Shown: positions 1-6,867, numbered from the stretch's first letter. The stretch is 40,977 nucleotides of DNA from Streptomyces sp. AV19 (GCF_015999245.1 NZ_JAEAMR010000010.1:656836-697812), one strand, 5' to 3'. Notes: a model not told the origin generated them from the letters alone. Made by a program: numbers and translations.

Positions 1-50
1 AGTGACCTCTTCCGTGTCAGGGAAGCGCTCTCCCGCTGAGCTAATCGCGC
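1..50 (-). tRNA. tRNA-Val (GAC), 3' part missing at window edge
   Basis: Read on the minus strand, this is the 5' two thirds of a tRNA: acceptor strand GCGCGAT, D arm, anticodon arm CTTCC-CTGACAC-GGAAG (anticodon GAC, valine codon GUC) and the start of the variable region. The T arm and 3' acceptor strand lie outside the window. From the D arm onward it is identical to the complete gene at 76-147, but the acceptor strand differs (GCGCGAT against GGACGAT). It is the last visible member of the Gly-Cys-Val-Val cluster. Confidence 0.9.
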
Positions 51-75
51 GGGCAAGATCCGTGTGGATCCCGAG

Positions 76-147
76 TGGACGATACTGGGATTGAACCAGT
101 GACCTCTTCCGTGTCAGGGAAGCGCTCTCCCGCTGAGCTAATCGTCC
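76..147 (-). tRNA. tRNA-Val (GAC)
   Basis: Complete 72-base tRNA. Acceptor strands GGACGAT and ATCGTCC pair fully, with discriminator A. The anticodon stem CTTCC/GGAAG encloses the loop CTGACAC, giving anticodon GAC (valine). The T loop is GTTCAATCC. No CCA is encoded after the discriminator base (CT follows), so CCA must be added post-transcriptionally. It lies 4 bases downstream of tRNA-Cys in one transcription unit. Confidence 0.95.
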
Positions 148-151
148 TTGG

Positions 152-222
152 AGGTGGAGACGGGATTTGAACCCGTGTAGACGGCTTTGCAGGCCGTTGC
201 CTCGCCTCTCGGCCACTCCACC
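152..222 (-). tRNA. tRNA-Cys (GCA)
   Basis: 71-base tRNA. Acceptor strands GGTGGAG and CTCCACC pair, with discriminator U, as expected for tRNA-Cys. The anticodon stem ACGGC/GCCGT encloses CTGCAAA, so the anticodon is GCA. The T loop is GTTCAAATC. CCA is not encoded. It sits between tRNA-Gly (upstream on the minus strand) and tRNA-Val. Confidence 0.95.
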
Positions 223-255
223 AGGAGTGCGGGGGTCGGGAAGATCCCCCACTCG

Positions 256-328
<73 letters not shown>

Positions 329-397
329 ATGCGCCCTCCGGACCGTGATCCGGAAGTTGCCCCGCCGTTTCGCTTCCGCGTCCCGGCGACGTGTTGA

Positions 398-425
398 ACT
401 CTAGCGGATTCCGGCGCCAGCTCAA
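398..425 (-). promoter_or_regulatory. Probable promoter of the Gly-Cys-Val-Val tRNA cluster
   Basis: On the minus strand TTGAGC (425-420) is followed after 16 bases by TAGAGT (403-398), close to the housekeeping -35/-10 consensus. Transcription would start near 391, about 60 bases before tRNA-Gly. The site lies between the divergent tRNA cluster and the pabB-like gene. The call rests on motif and position only. Confidence 0.5.
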
Positions 426-509
426 ATTCCGTTTCCGCAGCGTGCTGCCCTGTTCCTCCCGGCTTCCTCCCCGCGGCCCGACTCCGGAGCACCCGCGACG
501 ACCTCGCCA

Positions 510-515
510 TAGACT
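510..515 (+). promoter_or_regulatory. -10 element of a probable leaderless promoter for the pabB-like gene
   Basis: TAGACT ends 7 bases before the GTG at 523, the spacing expected when transcription begins on the start codon itself. There is no ribosome binding site before either this GTG or the ATG at 541, which supports leaderless expression. No convincing -35 is seen. Confidence 0.35.
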
Positions 516-522
516 CGTTGAC

Positions 523-1584
523 GTGCATCACCTCCCCCCGATGGCCCGCTTCGGCGGCCTCCTCGCCACTGATCTTCGCGACGTCACCGGCGACCCCGCG
601 GCGCTGGACTCCAAGGGCTGGTGGGCGGTGGTCGCGGACTTCGAGGGAGGCATCCGCTGCGCCCGCTTCGGCGACGTCCGGCCCGCCCCCGCCCCGGCAC
701 CCGCGCACTGGCACGGTCCCGCCCCCGGCGACTGGACGACATCCCTGGACCGGGCCGCCTACCTCGCGGGCGTCGCCCGCGTGCGCGAACACATCGCGGC
801 CGGCACGGTCTACCAGGTCAACCTCTGCCGCGTGCTGGGCGCCCGGCTGCCCGACCCGGACGCCGCCGACGTCGACGCCCTCACCGCCCGCCTCGCCGAG
901 GGCAACCCCGCGCCGTACGCCGGCACCGTCCGGCTGCCCGCCCACGGTGTCGAGGTGGCCACCGCCTCCCCCGAGCTCTTCCTGCGCCGCCGCGGCCGCA
1001 CCGTGGAGTCCGGACCCATCAAGGGCACCGGCCGCACCACCGCCGACCTCACGGAGAAGGACCACGCCGAGAACGTGATGATCGTCGACCTGGTCCGCAA
1101 CGACCTGGGACGCGTCTGCGCCACCGGCTCCGTGACCGTCCCCGGCCTCTGCGTCACCGAGGAGCACCCCGGCCTCGTCCACCTCGTCTCCACCGTCCGC
1201 GGCGAGCTCGCGCCCGACGCCGGCTGGCCCGAGCTGCTCGCCGCCACCTTCCCGCCCGGCTCCGTCACCGGCGCGCCCAAGGGCAGCGCCCTGGACATCA
1301 TCGACGAGCTGGAACGGGCGCCGCGCGGACCGTACTGCGGCGGCATCGGCTGGGTGGACGCCGACCGCGGCACCGGAGAACTCGCCGTCGGCATCCGCAC
1401 CTTCTGGATCGACCGGACGGCCCCCGGCGGCCCCGCCCTGAAGTTCGGCACCGGCGCCGGCATCACCTGGGGCTCCGACGCCGAGGACGAATGGGCCGAG
1501 ACCGAACTCAAGGCCGCCCGCCTGCTCGCGATAGCGTCGGGAGACCGTTCGGGAACCCCACCGCCCGTCGGGAGGCAACGGTGA
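523..1584 (+). CDS. pabB: Chorismate-binding enzyme, aminodeoxychorismate synthase component I type
   Basis: This is a protein of about 353 residues of the chorismate-utilising (TrpE/PabB) family. The C-terminal half carries the family signatures: PIKGT, whose lysine is typical of aminodeoxychorismate synthase (anthranilate synthases have alanine there), then MIVDLVRNDLGRV and the PPGSVTGAPKG segment. Expected role: converting chorismate to 4-amino-4-deoxychorismate in the cytoplasm, for folate or other p-aminobenzoate-derived products. The N-terminal domain is shorter than in E. coli PabB. The start is uncertain: GTG 523 is preferred because a -10-like element ends 7 bases upstream, but ATG 541 is possible. 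The stop overlaps the next gene's GTG by 4 bases, so translation is probably coupled to the lyase gene. No glutamine amidotransferase subunit is nearby. An isochorismate or anthranilate synthase role is less likely given PIKGT. Confidence 0.85.
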   Translation: MHHLPPMARFGGLLATDLRDVTGDPAALDSKGWWAVVADFEGGIRCARFGDVRPAPAPAPAHWHGPAPGDWTTSLDRAAYLAGVARVREHIAAGTVYQVNLCRVLGARLPDPDAADVDALTARLAEGNPAPYAGTVRLPAHGVEVATASPELFLRRRGRTVESGPIKGTGRTTADLTEKDHAENVMIVDLVRNDLGRVCATGSVTVPGLCVTEEHPGLVHLVSTVRGELAPDAGWPELLAATFPPGSVTGAPKGSALDIIDELERAPRGPYCGGIGWVDADRGTGELAVGIRTFWIDRTAPGGPALKFGTGAGITWGSDAEDEWAETELKAARLLAIASGDRSGTPPPVGRQR

Positions 1585-2402
1585 CCATCTGGATCGACGG
1601 ATCCCTGCGCGCGGGCCCGGACGCCCGCGTCTCGGCGCTCGACCACGGACTCACGGTCGGCGACGGCGTCTTCGAGACCCTCAAGGCGGTGGACGGCCGC
1701 CCCTTCGCCCTCACCCGCCACCTCGACCGGCTCGCCGCCTCCGCCCGCGGCCTGGGGCTGCCCGAGCCGGACCGCGACGAGGTCCGCCGCGCCTGCGCCG
1801 CCGTCCTCGCCGCCGCTCCCGCCCCGCTCGCCCTGCTGCGGATCACCTGTACCGGCGGCATCTCCCCGCTCGGCTCCGCACGCGGGGACGGCCGGCCCAC
1901 CCTCGTCGTCGCCCTGGCCGAAACCCGGCGCCGGCCCGACACCACCGCCGCCGTCACCGTCCCCTGGACCCGCAACGAGCGCGGCGCCCTCACCGGCCTC
2001 AAGACCACCTCGTACGCCGAGAACGTCGTCGCCCTGGCCCGCGCCCGCCAACAGGGCGCCACCGAGGCCCTGTTCGCCAATACCGTCGGCGCGCTCTGCG
2101 AGGGCACCGGCTCCAACGTCTTCGTCGTCCTCGACGGCGAGACGCACACCCCACCCCTCGCCTCCGGCTGCCTCGCCGGCATCACACGCGCCCTCGTCCT
2201 GGAATGGACCGGCGCCCAGGAGACCGAGCTGCCCCTGGACGTCCTCGACCGGGCCGAGGAGATCTTCCTGACCTCCACCCTCCGCGACGTCCAGGCCCTC
2301 CACGCCCTCGACGGCCGGCCGCTCCCCGGCACCCCGGGCCCGGTCACCGCCAAGGCCATGCGGATCTTCGACGAGCGCTCGGCCGCGGACAACGACCCCT
2401 GA
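1581..2402 (+). CDS. pabC: Class IV aminotransferase, probable aminodeoxychorismate lyase
   Basis: A 273-residue fold-type IV PLP enzyme. The N-terminus shows LDHGLTVGDGVFET, the segment that shapes the active site in this family. The PLP lysine is the one in GLKTTSYAENV, and CEGTGSNVFV matches the phosphate-binding region. The length fits PabC or branched-chain aminotransferase-like proteins. Coupling to the upstream chorismate-binding gene (GTGA overlap, with GGGAGG 6 bases before the GTG) makes 4-amino-4-deoxychorismate lyase, releasing p-aminobenzoate and pyruvate, the best call. A D-amino-acid or branched-chain transaminase activity cannot be excluded from sequence alone. Confidence 0.8.
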   Translation: MTIWIDGSLRAGPDARVSALDHGLTVGDGVFETLKAVDGRPFALTRHLDRLAASARGLGLPEPDRDEVRRACAAVLAAAPAPLALLRITCTGGISPLGSARGDGRPTLVVALAETRRRPDTTAAVTVPWTRNERGALTGLKTTSYAENVVALARARQQGATEALFANTVGALCEGTGSNVFVVLDGETHTPPLASGCLAGITRALVLEWTGAQETELPLDVLDRAEEIFLTSTLRDVQALHALDGRPLPGTPGPVTAKAMRIFDERSAADNDP

Positions 2403-2443
2403 AGCGCGGGGCATGCCGGGGGAGGGGTGGGTAGAACACCACC

Positions 2444-3265
2444 GTGACCACCACCCTGCGGCCCACCGCGCCCGAGCGGCGCACCGGCGACGGCGCCCGG
2501 TCCCGGACCTACGACATCTGCGTCAACGGCCGGCCCGTCGGCGCGGTCCTCCTCACCACGGACCCGCACGTCAACGGCCTCGCCGGGCGCATAGACCGGC
2601 TGGAGGTCAACCCGCCGGACCGGTACCGCGGGCGCGGTACCGTCGCCGCGCTCGCCGCCGAGGAGGTGCTCCGCGGCTGGGGGTGCCGCTGGGTGGAGAC
2701 CGCGATTCCGGCCGAGGCCCGCACCGCGCTCGGCCTGGCCGGTGCCCTCGGCTACACCGAGCACGCCCGCGTCCTGACCAAGCGCCTCACCCTCCCGCCC
2801 GCACTGCCGGCGGGCAGCACCGTACGGGCACTGGAGGAGACCGCCTTCCCCGCCTGGCTGGCGGCCGAGGAAGCCGCGTACGCCGAGACCTGGACCGCCC
2901 GCGGCCTCACCCCCGGCGAGGCCGCCGCCCTCAGCACCCGCGTCCACGCCACGGCCTTCCCCCAGGGCCACGCGACCCCCGGCCCCCTCGTGCGCGTCCT
3001 CGCCCACGAGGGCACCGACGTCGGCACCCTCTGGCTCGAACAGCGCGGCGAGTCGGGCTACGTCGTCGTCGTACGGGTCGCGCCCGAACACCGCGGCCAC
3101 GGGCACGGCCGCACCCTGATGCGCACCGCCGAGCGCGAAACCCTGGCCATGGGCCTGAGCCGGCTCCGCCTCTCCGTGGCCGCGGGCAACACCCCGGCCC
3201 GGCGGCTGTACGCCTCGCTCGGCTACCGGCCCTTCGTCCTGAACCTCTCCAAACCGCTGCTCTAG
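2444..3265 (+). CDS. GNAT-family acetyltransferase with two GNAT-like halves
   Basis: A 273-residue protein with two acetyltransferase-like domains. The N-terminal half (residues ~1-120) contains RLEVNPPDRYRGRGTVAAL, a slightly degenerate acetyl-CoA loop. The C-terminal half (~180-273) has the full motif VRVAPEHRGHGHGRTLM, followed by LSVAAGNTPARRLYASLGY, the typical end of a GNAT fold. The second domain is probably the catalytic one. The substrate is unknown. The start is GTG 2444, with GGGGGAGGGG further upstream. It ends convergently with the DsbA-like gene, and the two stop codons overlap by 4 bases. Confidence 0.8.
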   Translation: MTTTLRPTAPERRTGDGARSRTYDICVNGRPVGAVLLTTDPHVNGLAGRIDRLEVNPPDRYRGRGTVAALAAEEVLRGWGCRWVETAIPAEARTALGLAGALGYTEHARVLTKRLTLPPALPAGSTVRALEETAFPAWLAAEEAAYAETWTARGLTPGEAAALSTRVHATAFPQGHATPGPLVRVLAHEGTDVGTLWLEQRGESGYVVVVRVAPEHRGHGHGRTLMRTAERETLAMGLSRLRLSVAAGNTPARRLYASLGYRPFVLNLSKPLL

Positions 3266-3780
3266 ACCCCCAGCAGCCGGTCGGCGATCTCCTCGATCCG
3301 CTCCCGCAGCCCCTCCTGGGACTCCCCGCCGTCCAGCCGCTCCCCGCCGATCACATACGTGGGCGTGCCCGTCACCCCGATCGCCTTGCCCTCGGCCTGG
3401 TCGGCGTCCACGACCAGCATGTGCCGCCCGTCGATCAGCGCGGTGTCCACCTCCTCGGCGTCCACCCCCAGCTCCTTCGCCACCGCGGTCAGCACCTCCT
3501 CGCCCCGCGCGCCCAGCTCCTCGGCCCTGGCCAGCACGGCCTCCGCGAAGGGCCAGCCCAGGCTCTGGACGGCGGCCTCCTCGGCGGCCTGCGCCGCCGC
3601 GTAGGCGTGCTGGTGCTTGGCCAGCGGGAAGTGCCGCAGCCGGATCTCCATCCGGTCGCCGTAGCGGGCGCGCAGCGCGCGCAGGTCCTCCAGGGCGGTG
3701 CGGCAGTCGGTGCACGCCAGGTCGCACCAGACGTCGAGGACCGCGGACGACGGGGTGGCAGGGCTGTTGGTCTCGCTCAT
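3262..3780 (-). CDS. DsbA-family thiol oxidoreductase (FrnE-like)
   Basis: A 172-residue thioredoxin-fold protein. The redox motif is CTDC at residues 23-26, with an extra cysteine at 19 (CDLACTDC). The helical insertion and the cis-proline segment GVTGTPTYVIGG near the C-terminus are typical of DsbA/FrnE-like proteins. There is no signal peptide or membrane segment, so a cytoplasmic disulfide oxidoreductase or isomerase role is more likely than envelope folding. The ATG at 3780 begins MSETNSPATPSS. The partner substrate is unknown. The gene is convergent with the GNAT gene and divergent from the small membrane protein gene at 3946. Confidence 0.8.
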   Translation of the reverse strand: MSETNSPATPSSAVLDVWCDLACTDCRTALEDLRALRARYGDRMEIRLRHFPLAKHQHAYAAAQAAEEAAVQSLGWPFAEAVLARAEELGARGEEVLTAVAKELGVDAEEVDTALIDGRHMLVVDADQAEGKAIGVTGTPTYVIGGERLDGGESQEGLRERIEEIADRLLGV

Positions 3781-3945
3781 GGGACCAGTCTCCCAGCCCC
3801 GCCCCGCGGAGGGGATCTCGGTCCTGGGGAGGAGGGGACACCCCGAGACGACCCGGAGTTCTCCCGGATCCGCCACCCGGTCGTGGCACCCGCGCACACG
3901 ACCGGTGCAGGATGGACGCAGAACCCCCATCGTCAGGAGGACCGG

Positions 3946-4371
3946 ATGCTGACCTCGACCGTATGCGCCGCGGTGTCCGCGGGCGGCCTGGGGATCGCCC
4001 TGCTGACGGCCTACCGCAAGCGCTTCCTCGCCGCCACCCGGATCGCCGCGTTCGCCCTGATCCCCGTCGGCCTGGTCATGACCGGGATCATCGACTGGGT
4101 CGAAGACCTGGTCTTCAAGCCCAGCGTCTGGGCGGGCTTCGGCGTCCTCGCGCTCTCCACCCTGCTCTTCCTGGCCGGCCGGGCCGCCGAGCGCCGCGGC
4201 GCGGGTCGCAGCCGCAAGGCCGCCACCGGCCCCGACGCCGTCGCCCCCGCGGCCTCCGCCCCATCCCTGGGCCCGGCCCGCACCCCGAAGCCCGCCGCAC
4301 CGAAGGGGCGGAAGGATAGCGGCGAGGACTTCTCCGACATCGAGGCAATCCTCAAAAAGCACGGGATCTGA
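3946..4371 (+). CDS. Small two-helix membrane protein, function unknown
   Basis: A 141-residue protein with two strongly hydrophobic stretches: residues ~7-45 (two adjacent segments split by a basic YRKRF) and ~62-84 (VWAGFGVLALSTLLFLAGR). A basic, Ala/Pro-rich linker follows, then a conserved-looking acidic and amphipathic tail ending DFSDIEAILKKHGI. An AGGAGG ribosome binding site lies 5 bases before the ATG. The layout (membrane anchor, disordered linker, short helical tail) suggests that the tail docks onto a cytosolic partner, but that is inference. I do not recognise a family. Confidence 0.75.
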   Translation: MLTSTVCAAVSAGGLGIALLTAYRKRFLAATRIAAFALIPVGLVMTGIIDWVEDLVFKPSVWAGFGVLALSTLLFLAGRAAERRGAGRSRKAATGPDAVAPAASAPSLGPARTPKPAAPKGRKDSGEDFSDIEAILKKHGI

Positions 4372-4430
4372 CGAACACCTCCACACGAAAGGCCCGTTGA
4401 GCGAGCGCGCTGCGCCATGATCTGCCGGAG

Positions 4431-4586
4431 ATGAACGACGAACAACCGGCCGACCTGACCGCAGACCTGTCCGACGAGCCGAGGGGCTGCCTCTTCGCGC
4501 TCTCCCAGCCGCCCCTGATGCTCTTCCTCGCCTTCGTGGCGACCCTGATACTCGGGACCGCGGTCCACGACCTCTACCGGTGGTGA
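4431..4586 (+). CDS. Tiny single-pass membrane protein (51 aa)
   Basis: The 52-codon frame starts ATG AAC GAC GAA and ends CGG TGG TGA. It encodes an acidic N-terminus (residues 1-18), then a membrane helix at ~29-45 (LMLFLAFVATLILGTAV) and a short HDLYRW end. Codon use is strongly G/C-ending (typical Streptomyces coding bias), which argues that it is real despite its size. There is no good ribosome binding site (GGAG abuts the ATG). It lies 59 bases after the other small membrane protein, in the same direction, and the two may work together. Function unknown. Confidence 0.55.
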   Translation: MNDEQPADLTADLSDEPRGCLFALSQPPLMLFLAFVATLILGTAVHDLYRW

Positions 4587-4605
4587 ACCGCGGTGCCCCG
4601 GCCCG

Positions 4606-5169
4606 CTACTCCCCGGCCCCGCGCCGACGCGCCCGGTACGCGGCCACATGCAGCCGGTTTCCGCACGTGCGGCCGTCGCAGTAACGCCGCGACCGGTTCC
4701 GGGACAGATCGACGAACGCCCGCCCGCAGTCCGGCGCGCCGCACCGCCGCAGCCGCTCCAGCTCACCCGCCACCAGCAGGAACGCCAGCGCCATGCCCCC
4801 GTCCGCCGCCAGGTGCTCGGCGAGCGAGGCCCCCGGCGCGAAGTAGTGCACATGCCAGTCGTACCCGTCGTGGTCCGTCAGCCGCGGCGTCGTGCCCGCC
4901 TCCGCCACCAGCGCGTTGAGCAGCTCCGCCGCCTCCGACGCGGCCTCCGCGTCGAAGACCCGGGCGAACCGCTCCCGCAGCGCCCGCACGGCCACCAGAT
5001 CGCCCTGGCCCAGCTCGCCGACCCCGCTGATGGCGTGCCGCTCGACGAACGCCCCGAGCGCCGCCACGTCCATGAGGGCGTCACCGGCCGGCGCGGGGCC
5101 GCCGGAGGCGGTGTTGAGCAGATCGACGACGGAGCCGAGCGCGCACCGGGTGTCGTGGTTGATCAGCAC
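4606..5169 (-). CDS. CGNR zinc-finger protein (ABATE-type), putative transcriptional regulator
   Basis: A 187-residue protein in two parts. Residues ~1-130 form a helical N-terminal domain (NHDTRCALGSVVDLLNT and later the WHVHYF segment) typical of the ABATE ligand-sensing domain. Residues 143-183 carry the zinc finger C143-x4-C148-x15-C164-x4-C169, followed directly by GNR (the CGNR signature) and a basic tail. These proteins are thought to be DNA-binding regulators that sense a small molecule. No target is evident here. The start is GTG 5169, with GGGAG about 11 bases upstream. The stop overlaps no neighbour. ssgB lies upstream on the same strand, separated by 227 bases in which I see no gene. 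Confidence 0.8.
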   Translation of the reverse strand: MLINHDTRCALGSVVDLLNTASGGPAPAGDALMDVAALGAFVERHAISGVGELGQGDLVAVRALRERFARVFDAEAASEAAELLNALVAEAGTTPRLTDHDGYDWHVHYFAPGASLAEHLAADGGMALAFLLVAGELERLRRCGAPDCGRAFVDLSRNRSRRYCDGRTCGNRLHVAAYRARRRGAGE

Positions 5170-5396
5170 GGTTCGTTCGCTCCCTGGCCCGGCCGGAAGG
5201 CGGCAATTGTTCGACTGCGGGCCCGACCTTACTGGCTCTGCGGGGCGCACGTACGACAGCGCCGCCACCGCGGTGGAATCCGCGAGGACGGCGCTGCCGG
5301 AACGCTCCGTGCGAGTTGTGCGAGAAGTGTGTCAGCGGGACGGGGTGCGCGCCGCCTCCCCGAGTGGGCGGCGCGCCGGGCCGGAACCTCGTGGCC

Positions 5397-5810
5397 TCAG
5401 CTCTCGGCCAGGATGTGGGAGAGCTCGGTATCCAGATCGAAGTGCCGGTGCTCGGTGCCGGGCGGAACGGCGGCGTCGGTCCGCTTGAGGAACGACTCCA
5501 GGGCTCGCGCCGGAGCCTCCAGGAGGGCCTCGCCCTCCGGGGAGCTGAGCGCGATGCACACGACGCCCTGACCGTGACTGCGGGACGGCCAGACGCGGAC
5601 GTCGCCGGTGCCGGTGGGCCGGTGCAGGCCCTCGGCGAGCAGATCCCGGGCGAAGACCCACTCGACCGTCTCTTCGGCTCCGGTGTGGAAGGTGGCGTGT
5701 ACGGCATACGGATCGGAAGTGTCGTACCGCAGACCTGCGGGTACAGGCAGTGACGATTCGCTCGACACAACGAGGCGCAGGTGCAGCTCACAGCTGACCG
5801 TGGTGTTCAT
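5397..5810 (-). CDS. ssgB: Sporulation and cell-division activator SsgB
   Basis: A 137-residue SsgA-like protein. The sequence from MNTTVSCELHLRLVV to the C-terminal ELSHILAES matches what I know of Streptomyces SsgB almost residue for residue, and SsgB is the most conserved member of the family. Known role: recruited by SsgA to future septum sites, it tethers and promotes FtsZ assembly during sporulation-specific division; null mutants are white and non-sporulating. It is cytoplasmic and membrane-associated through partners. The ATG at 5810 gives the exact family length. In S. coelicolor the gene is transcribed by the stress/sporulation factor SigmaH (established knowledge); a possible corresponding promoter is listed separately. 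The presence of ssgB is the strongest single marker that this is a sporulating streptomycete-type actinomycete. Confidence 0.95.
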   Translation of the reverse strand: MNTTVSCELHLRLVVSSESSLPVPAGLRYDTSDPYAVHATFHTGAEETVEWVFARDLLAEGLHRPTGTGDVRVWPSRSHGQGVVCIALSSPEGEALLEAPARALESFLKRTDAAVPPGTEHRHFDLDTELSHILAES

Positions 5811-5870
5811 AAGCGCCAGGGCCTTTCGCTCAGTGTGCGCTCGGGGATTCGCACGTCGGCGAAATCGACA

Positions 5871-5895
5871 TGCCACCTACGGTGCCGTTGTAAAC
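5871..5895 (-). promoter_or_regulatory. Tentative stress-sigma (SigmaH/SigmaB-like) promoter of ssgB
   Basis: On the minus strand GTTT (5895-5892) is followed 14-15 bases later by GGTGGCA. The -35 fits the SigmaB-family element well, but the -10 only loosely resembles GGGTAT. The start would fall about 55 bases before the ssgB ATG. It is listed because ssgB of S. coelicolor is SigmaH-dependent. The sequence alone does not prove it. Confidence 0.25.
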
Positions 5896-6088
5896 CCCTC
5901 TGACCGTTTTGAGGCTCTTCGGATACCTCGTACGGCCGACCCTTTCCCGCGTGAATACGGCCGTACCGGTGAGTTCCGTCAATTTGCCGACGCGCCGGCC
6001 CGTCACCACGGAGGGTGACGGACGGTCGCGGTGCGCACCCCGCCGCGATCTTGCCCGGCCACCTCGCGCGAGGCGGCCGGAAACGTGG

Positions 6089-6118
6089 TTCGGCGCACCC
6101 TCTGACATGCGGTAATGT
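6089..6118 (+). promoter_or_regulatory. Probable promoter of the first tRNA-Val(CAC)
   Basis: TTCGGC (6089-6094), an 18-base spacer and TAATGT (6113-6118) place the transcription start about 7 bases before the mature tRNA 5' end at 6132. This is a short leader, typical of tRNA genes. Confidence 0.5.
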
Positions 6119-6131
6119 TTGCGGTGCGCCC

Positions 6132-6203
6132 GGGCGATTAGCTCAGCGGGAGAGCGCTTCGTTCACACCGAAGAGGTCACTGGTTCGATCCCAGTATCGC
6201 CCA
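6132..6203 (+). tRNA. tRNA-Val (CAC), copy 1
   Basis: 72-base tRNA. Acceptor strands GGGCGAT and ATCGCCC pair, with discriminator A. The anticodon stem CTTCG/CGAAG encloses TTCACAC, giving anticodon CAC (codon GUG, the dominant high-GC valine codon together with GUC). The T loop is GTTCGATCC. CCA is not encoded (CAA follows the discriminator). It is identical to copy 2 at 6791-6862. Confidence 0.95.
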
Positions 6204-6208
6204 CAACG

Positions 6209-6253
6209 GACCCGGGGTCCGCGAGGTAAAACCTTGCGGGCCCTGGGTCTTTT
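6209..6253 (+). terminator. Intrinsic terminator after tRNA-Val copy 1
   Basis: A long hairpin begins GACCCGGGGTC and closes GGCCCTGGGTC, with an inner stem CGCGAGGT/ACCTTGCG around a loop of AAA; a few G-U pairs are included. The stem of about 19 pairs is followed directly by TTTT, which makes this the most canonical terminator of the window. Confidence 0.8.
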
Positions 6254-6269
6254 GCTGTCCGCTGGCCGC

Positions 6270-6728
6270 ATGGCAGGCCGCTACCGTTACCGCTTCCACG
6301 AGCACTGGGACCTCGACGCGGCGCCCGACGCCGTCTACGCCGTCCTCGAAGCCGTGGACGACTATCCGTCCTGGTGGCCCCGGCTGTCCTTCACCCGCAT
6401 CGACCCGCACAGCGGCACCGTGGGCGTCCGCTCGTTGCTGCCGTACGAGCTCCGCCTCACCGTTCGTGAGCGCCGCCGCGACCCCCGTGCCCGCGTTCTG
6501 GAGGCCGCCCTCGACGGCGACCTGGCCGGCCGGATCCGCTGGACCGTCCAGCCGCGCGGCGCCGGCACCCGCGCCCGCTTCGAACAGGACGTGGAGCTGC
6601 GCAATCCCCGGATGCGCCGCTGGGGCCCCGTCGCCCGGCCCGTCTTCCTCGCCTCTCACGGCTGGGTCATGCGCCGCGGCCGCCGCGGCCTGCGCCGGCG
6701 GCTGGAGCGCCCGCGGGCCGGAATTTGA
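6270..6728 (+). CDS. SRPBCC (START-like) family protein
   Basis: A 152-residue protein with the polyketide-cyclase/START-like layout. It opens with a strand YRYRFHEHWDLDAAPDAVYAVLEAVDDYPSWWP, the common start of SRPBCC proteins. It continues with a beta-rich middle (IDPHSGTVGVRSLLPYELRLTVRE) and a long C-terminal helix region rich in arginine (residues ~130-150). Such proteins bind hydrophobic ligands in a deep cavity; the ligand is unknown here. The ATG at 6270 lies 17 bases after the terminator of the first tRNA, with no clear ribosome binding site, and the promoter of the second tRNA overlaps its stop codon. The gene is therefore sandwiched between two identical tRNA genes, and how it is transcribed is unclear. 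Confidence 0.7.
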   Translation: MAGRYRYRFHEHWDLDAAPDAVYAVLEAVDDYPSWWPRLSFTRIDPHSGTVGVRSLLPYELRLTVRERRRDPRARVLEAALDGDLAGRIRWTVQPRGAGTRARFEQDVELRNPRMRRWGPVARPVFLASHGWVMRRGRRGLRRRLERPRAGI

Positions 6729-6754
6729 TGGGGGGCCGCCGCGGCCTGTATTGT
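6725..6754 (+). promoter_or_regulatory. Probable promoter of the second tRNA-Val(CAC)
   Basis: TTGATG (6725-6730), an 18-base spacer and TATTGT (6749-6754) form a near-consensus housekeeping promoter. The -35 overlaps the TGA stop of the SRPBCC gene. Transcription would start near 6761, giving a 30-base leader that includes the tandem 11-mers. Confidence 0.55.
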
Positions 6755-6768
6755 TCAGTGCGTCGCCG

Positions 6769-6790
6769 GGGGAAATCCCGGGGAAATCCC
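6769..6790 (+). repeat. Tandem 11-base repeat abutting tRNA-Val copy 2
   Basis: GGGGAAATCCC occurs twice in direct tandem (6769-6779 and 6780-6790), ending exactly where the mature tRNA begins. Each unit is nearly self-complementary. The repeat would lie in the 5' leader removed by RNase P. Confidence 0.85.
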
Positions 6791-6862
6791 GGGCGATTAG
6801 CTCAGCGGGAGAGCGCTTCGTTCACACCGAAGAGGTCACTGGTTCGATCCCAGTATCGCCCA
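6791..6862 (+). tRNA. tRNA-Val (CAC), copy 2
   Basis: Identical over all 72 bases to copy 1 (acceptor GGGCGAT/ATCGCCC, anticodon loop TTCACAC, anticodon CAC). It has its own promoter (6725-6754) and its own terminator hairpin. Confidence 0.95.
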
Positions 6863-6867
6863 CATCG

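Larger units (their letters stand above)
5811..6131. other. Divergent intergenic region between ssgB and tRNA-Val
   Basis: These 320 bases hold no convincing gene. The left part should contain the ssgB promoter(s) and 5' leader on the minus strand, and the right part a tRNA promoter on the plus strand. The centre is less GC-rich than the flanks (for example around 5885-5960), as expected of regulatory DNA. Short ORFs across it lack Streptomyces codon bias. Confidence 0.6.

Noticed and set aside
810..2414. A 534-codon minus-strand frame across pabB/pabC
   Set aside because: Antisense shadow. The plus strand has clear enzyme motifs.
3262..3780. DsbA-like protein as the partner of the VKOR protein at 39974
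   Set aside because: It has no signal peptide or membrane helix, so it should be cytoplasmic. The genes are 36 kb apart.
2413..3945. Upstream extension of the small membrane protein gene over the GNAT and DsbA-like genes
   Set aside because: The extension is Arg/Pro low complexity in the wrong frame. ATG 3946 has a perfect AGGAGG site.
6132..6862. tRNA genes as attachment sites of an integrated element
   Set aside because: There is no integrase, and the only gene between the repeats is a small SRPBCC protein with normal composition. The repeats are whole tRNA genes.
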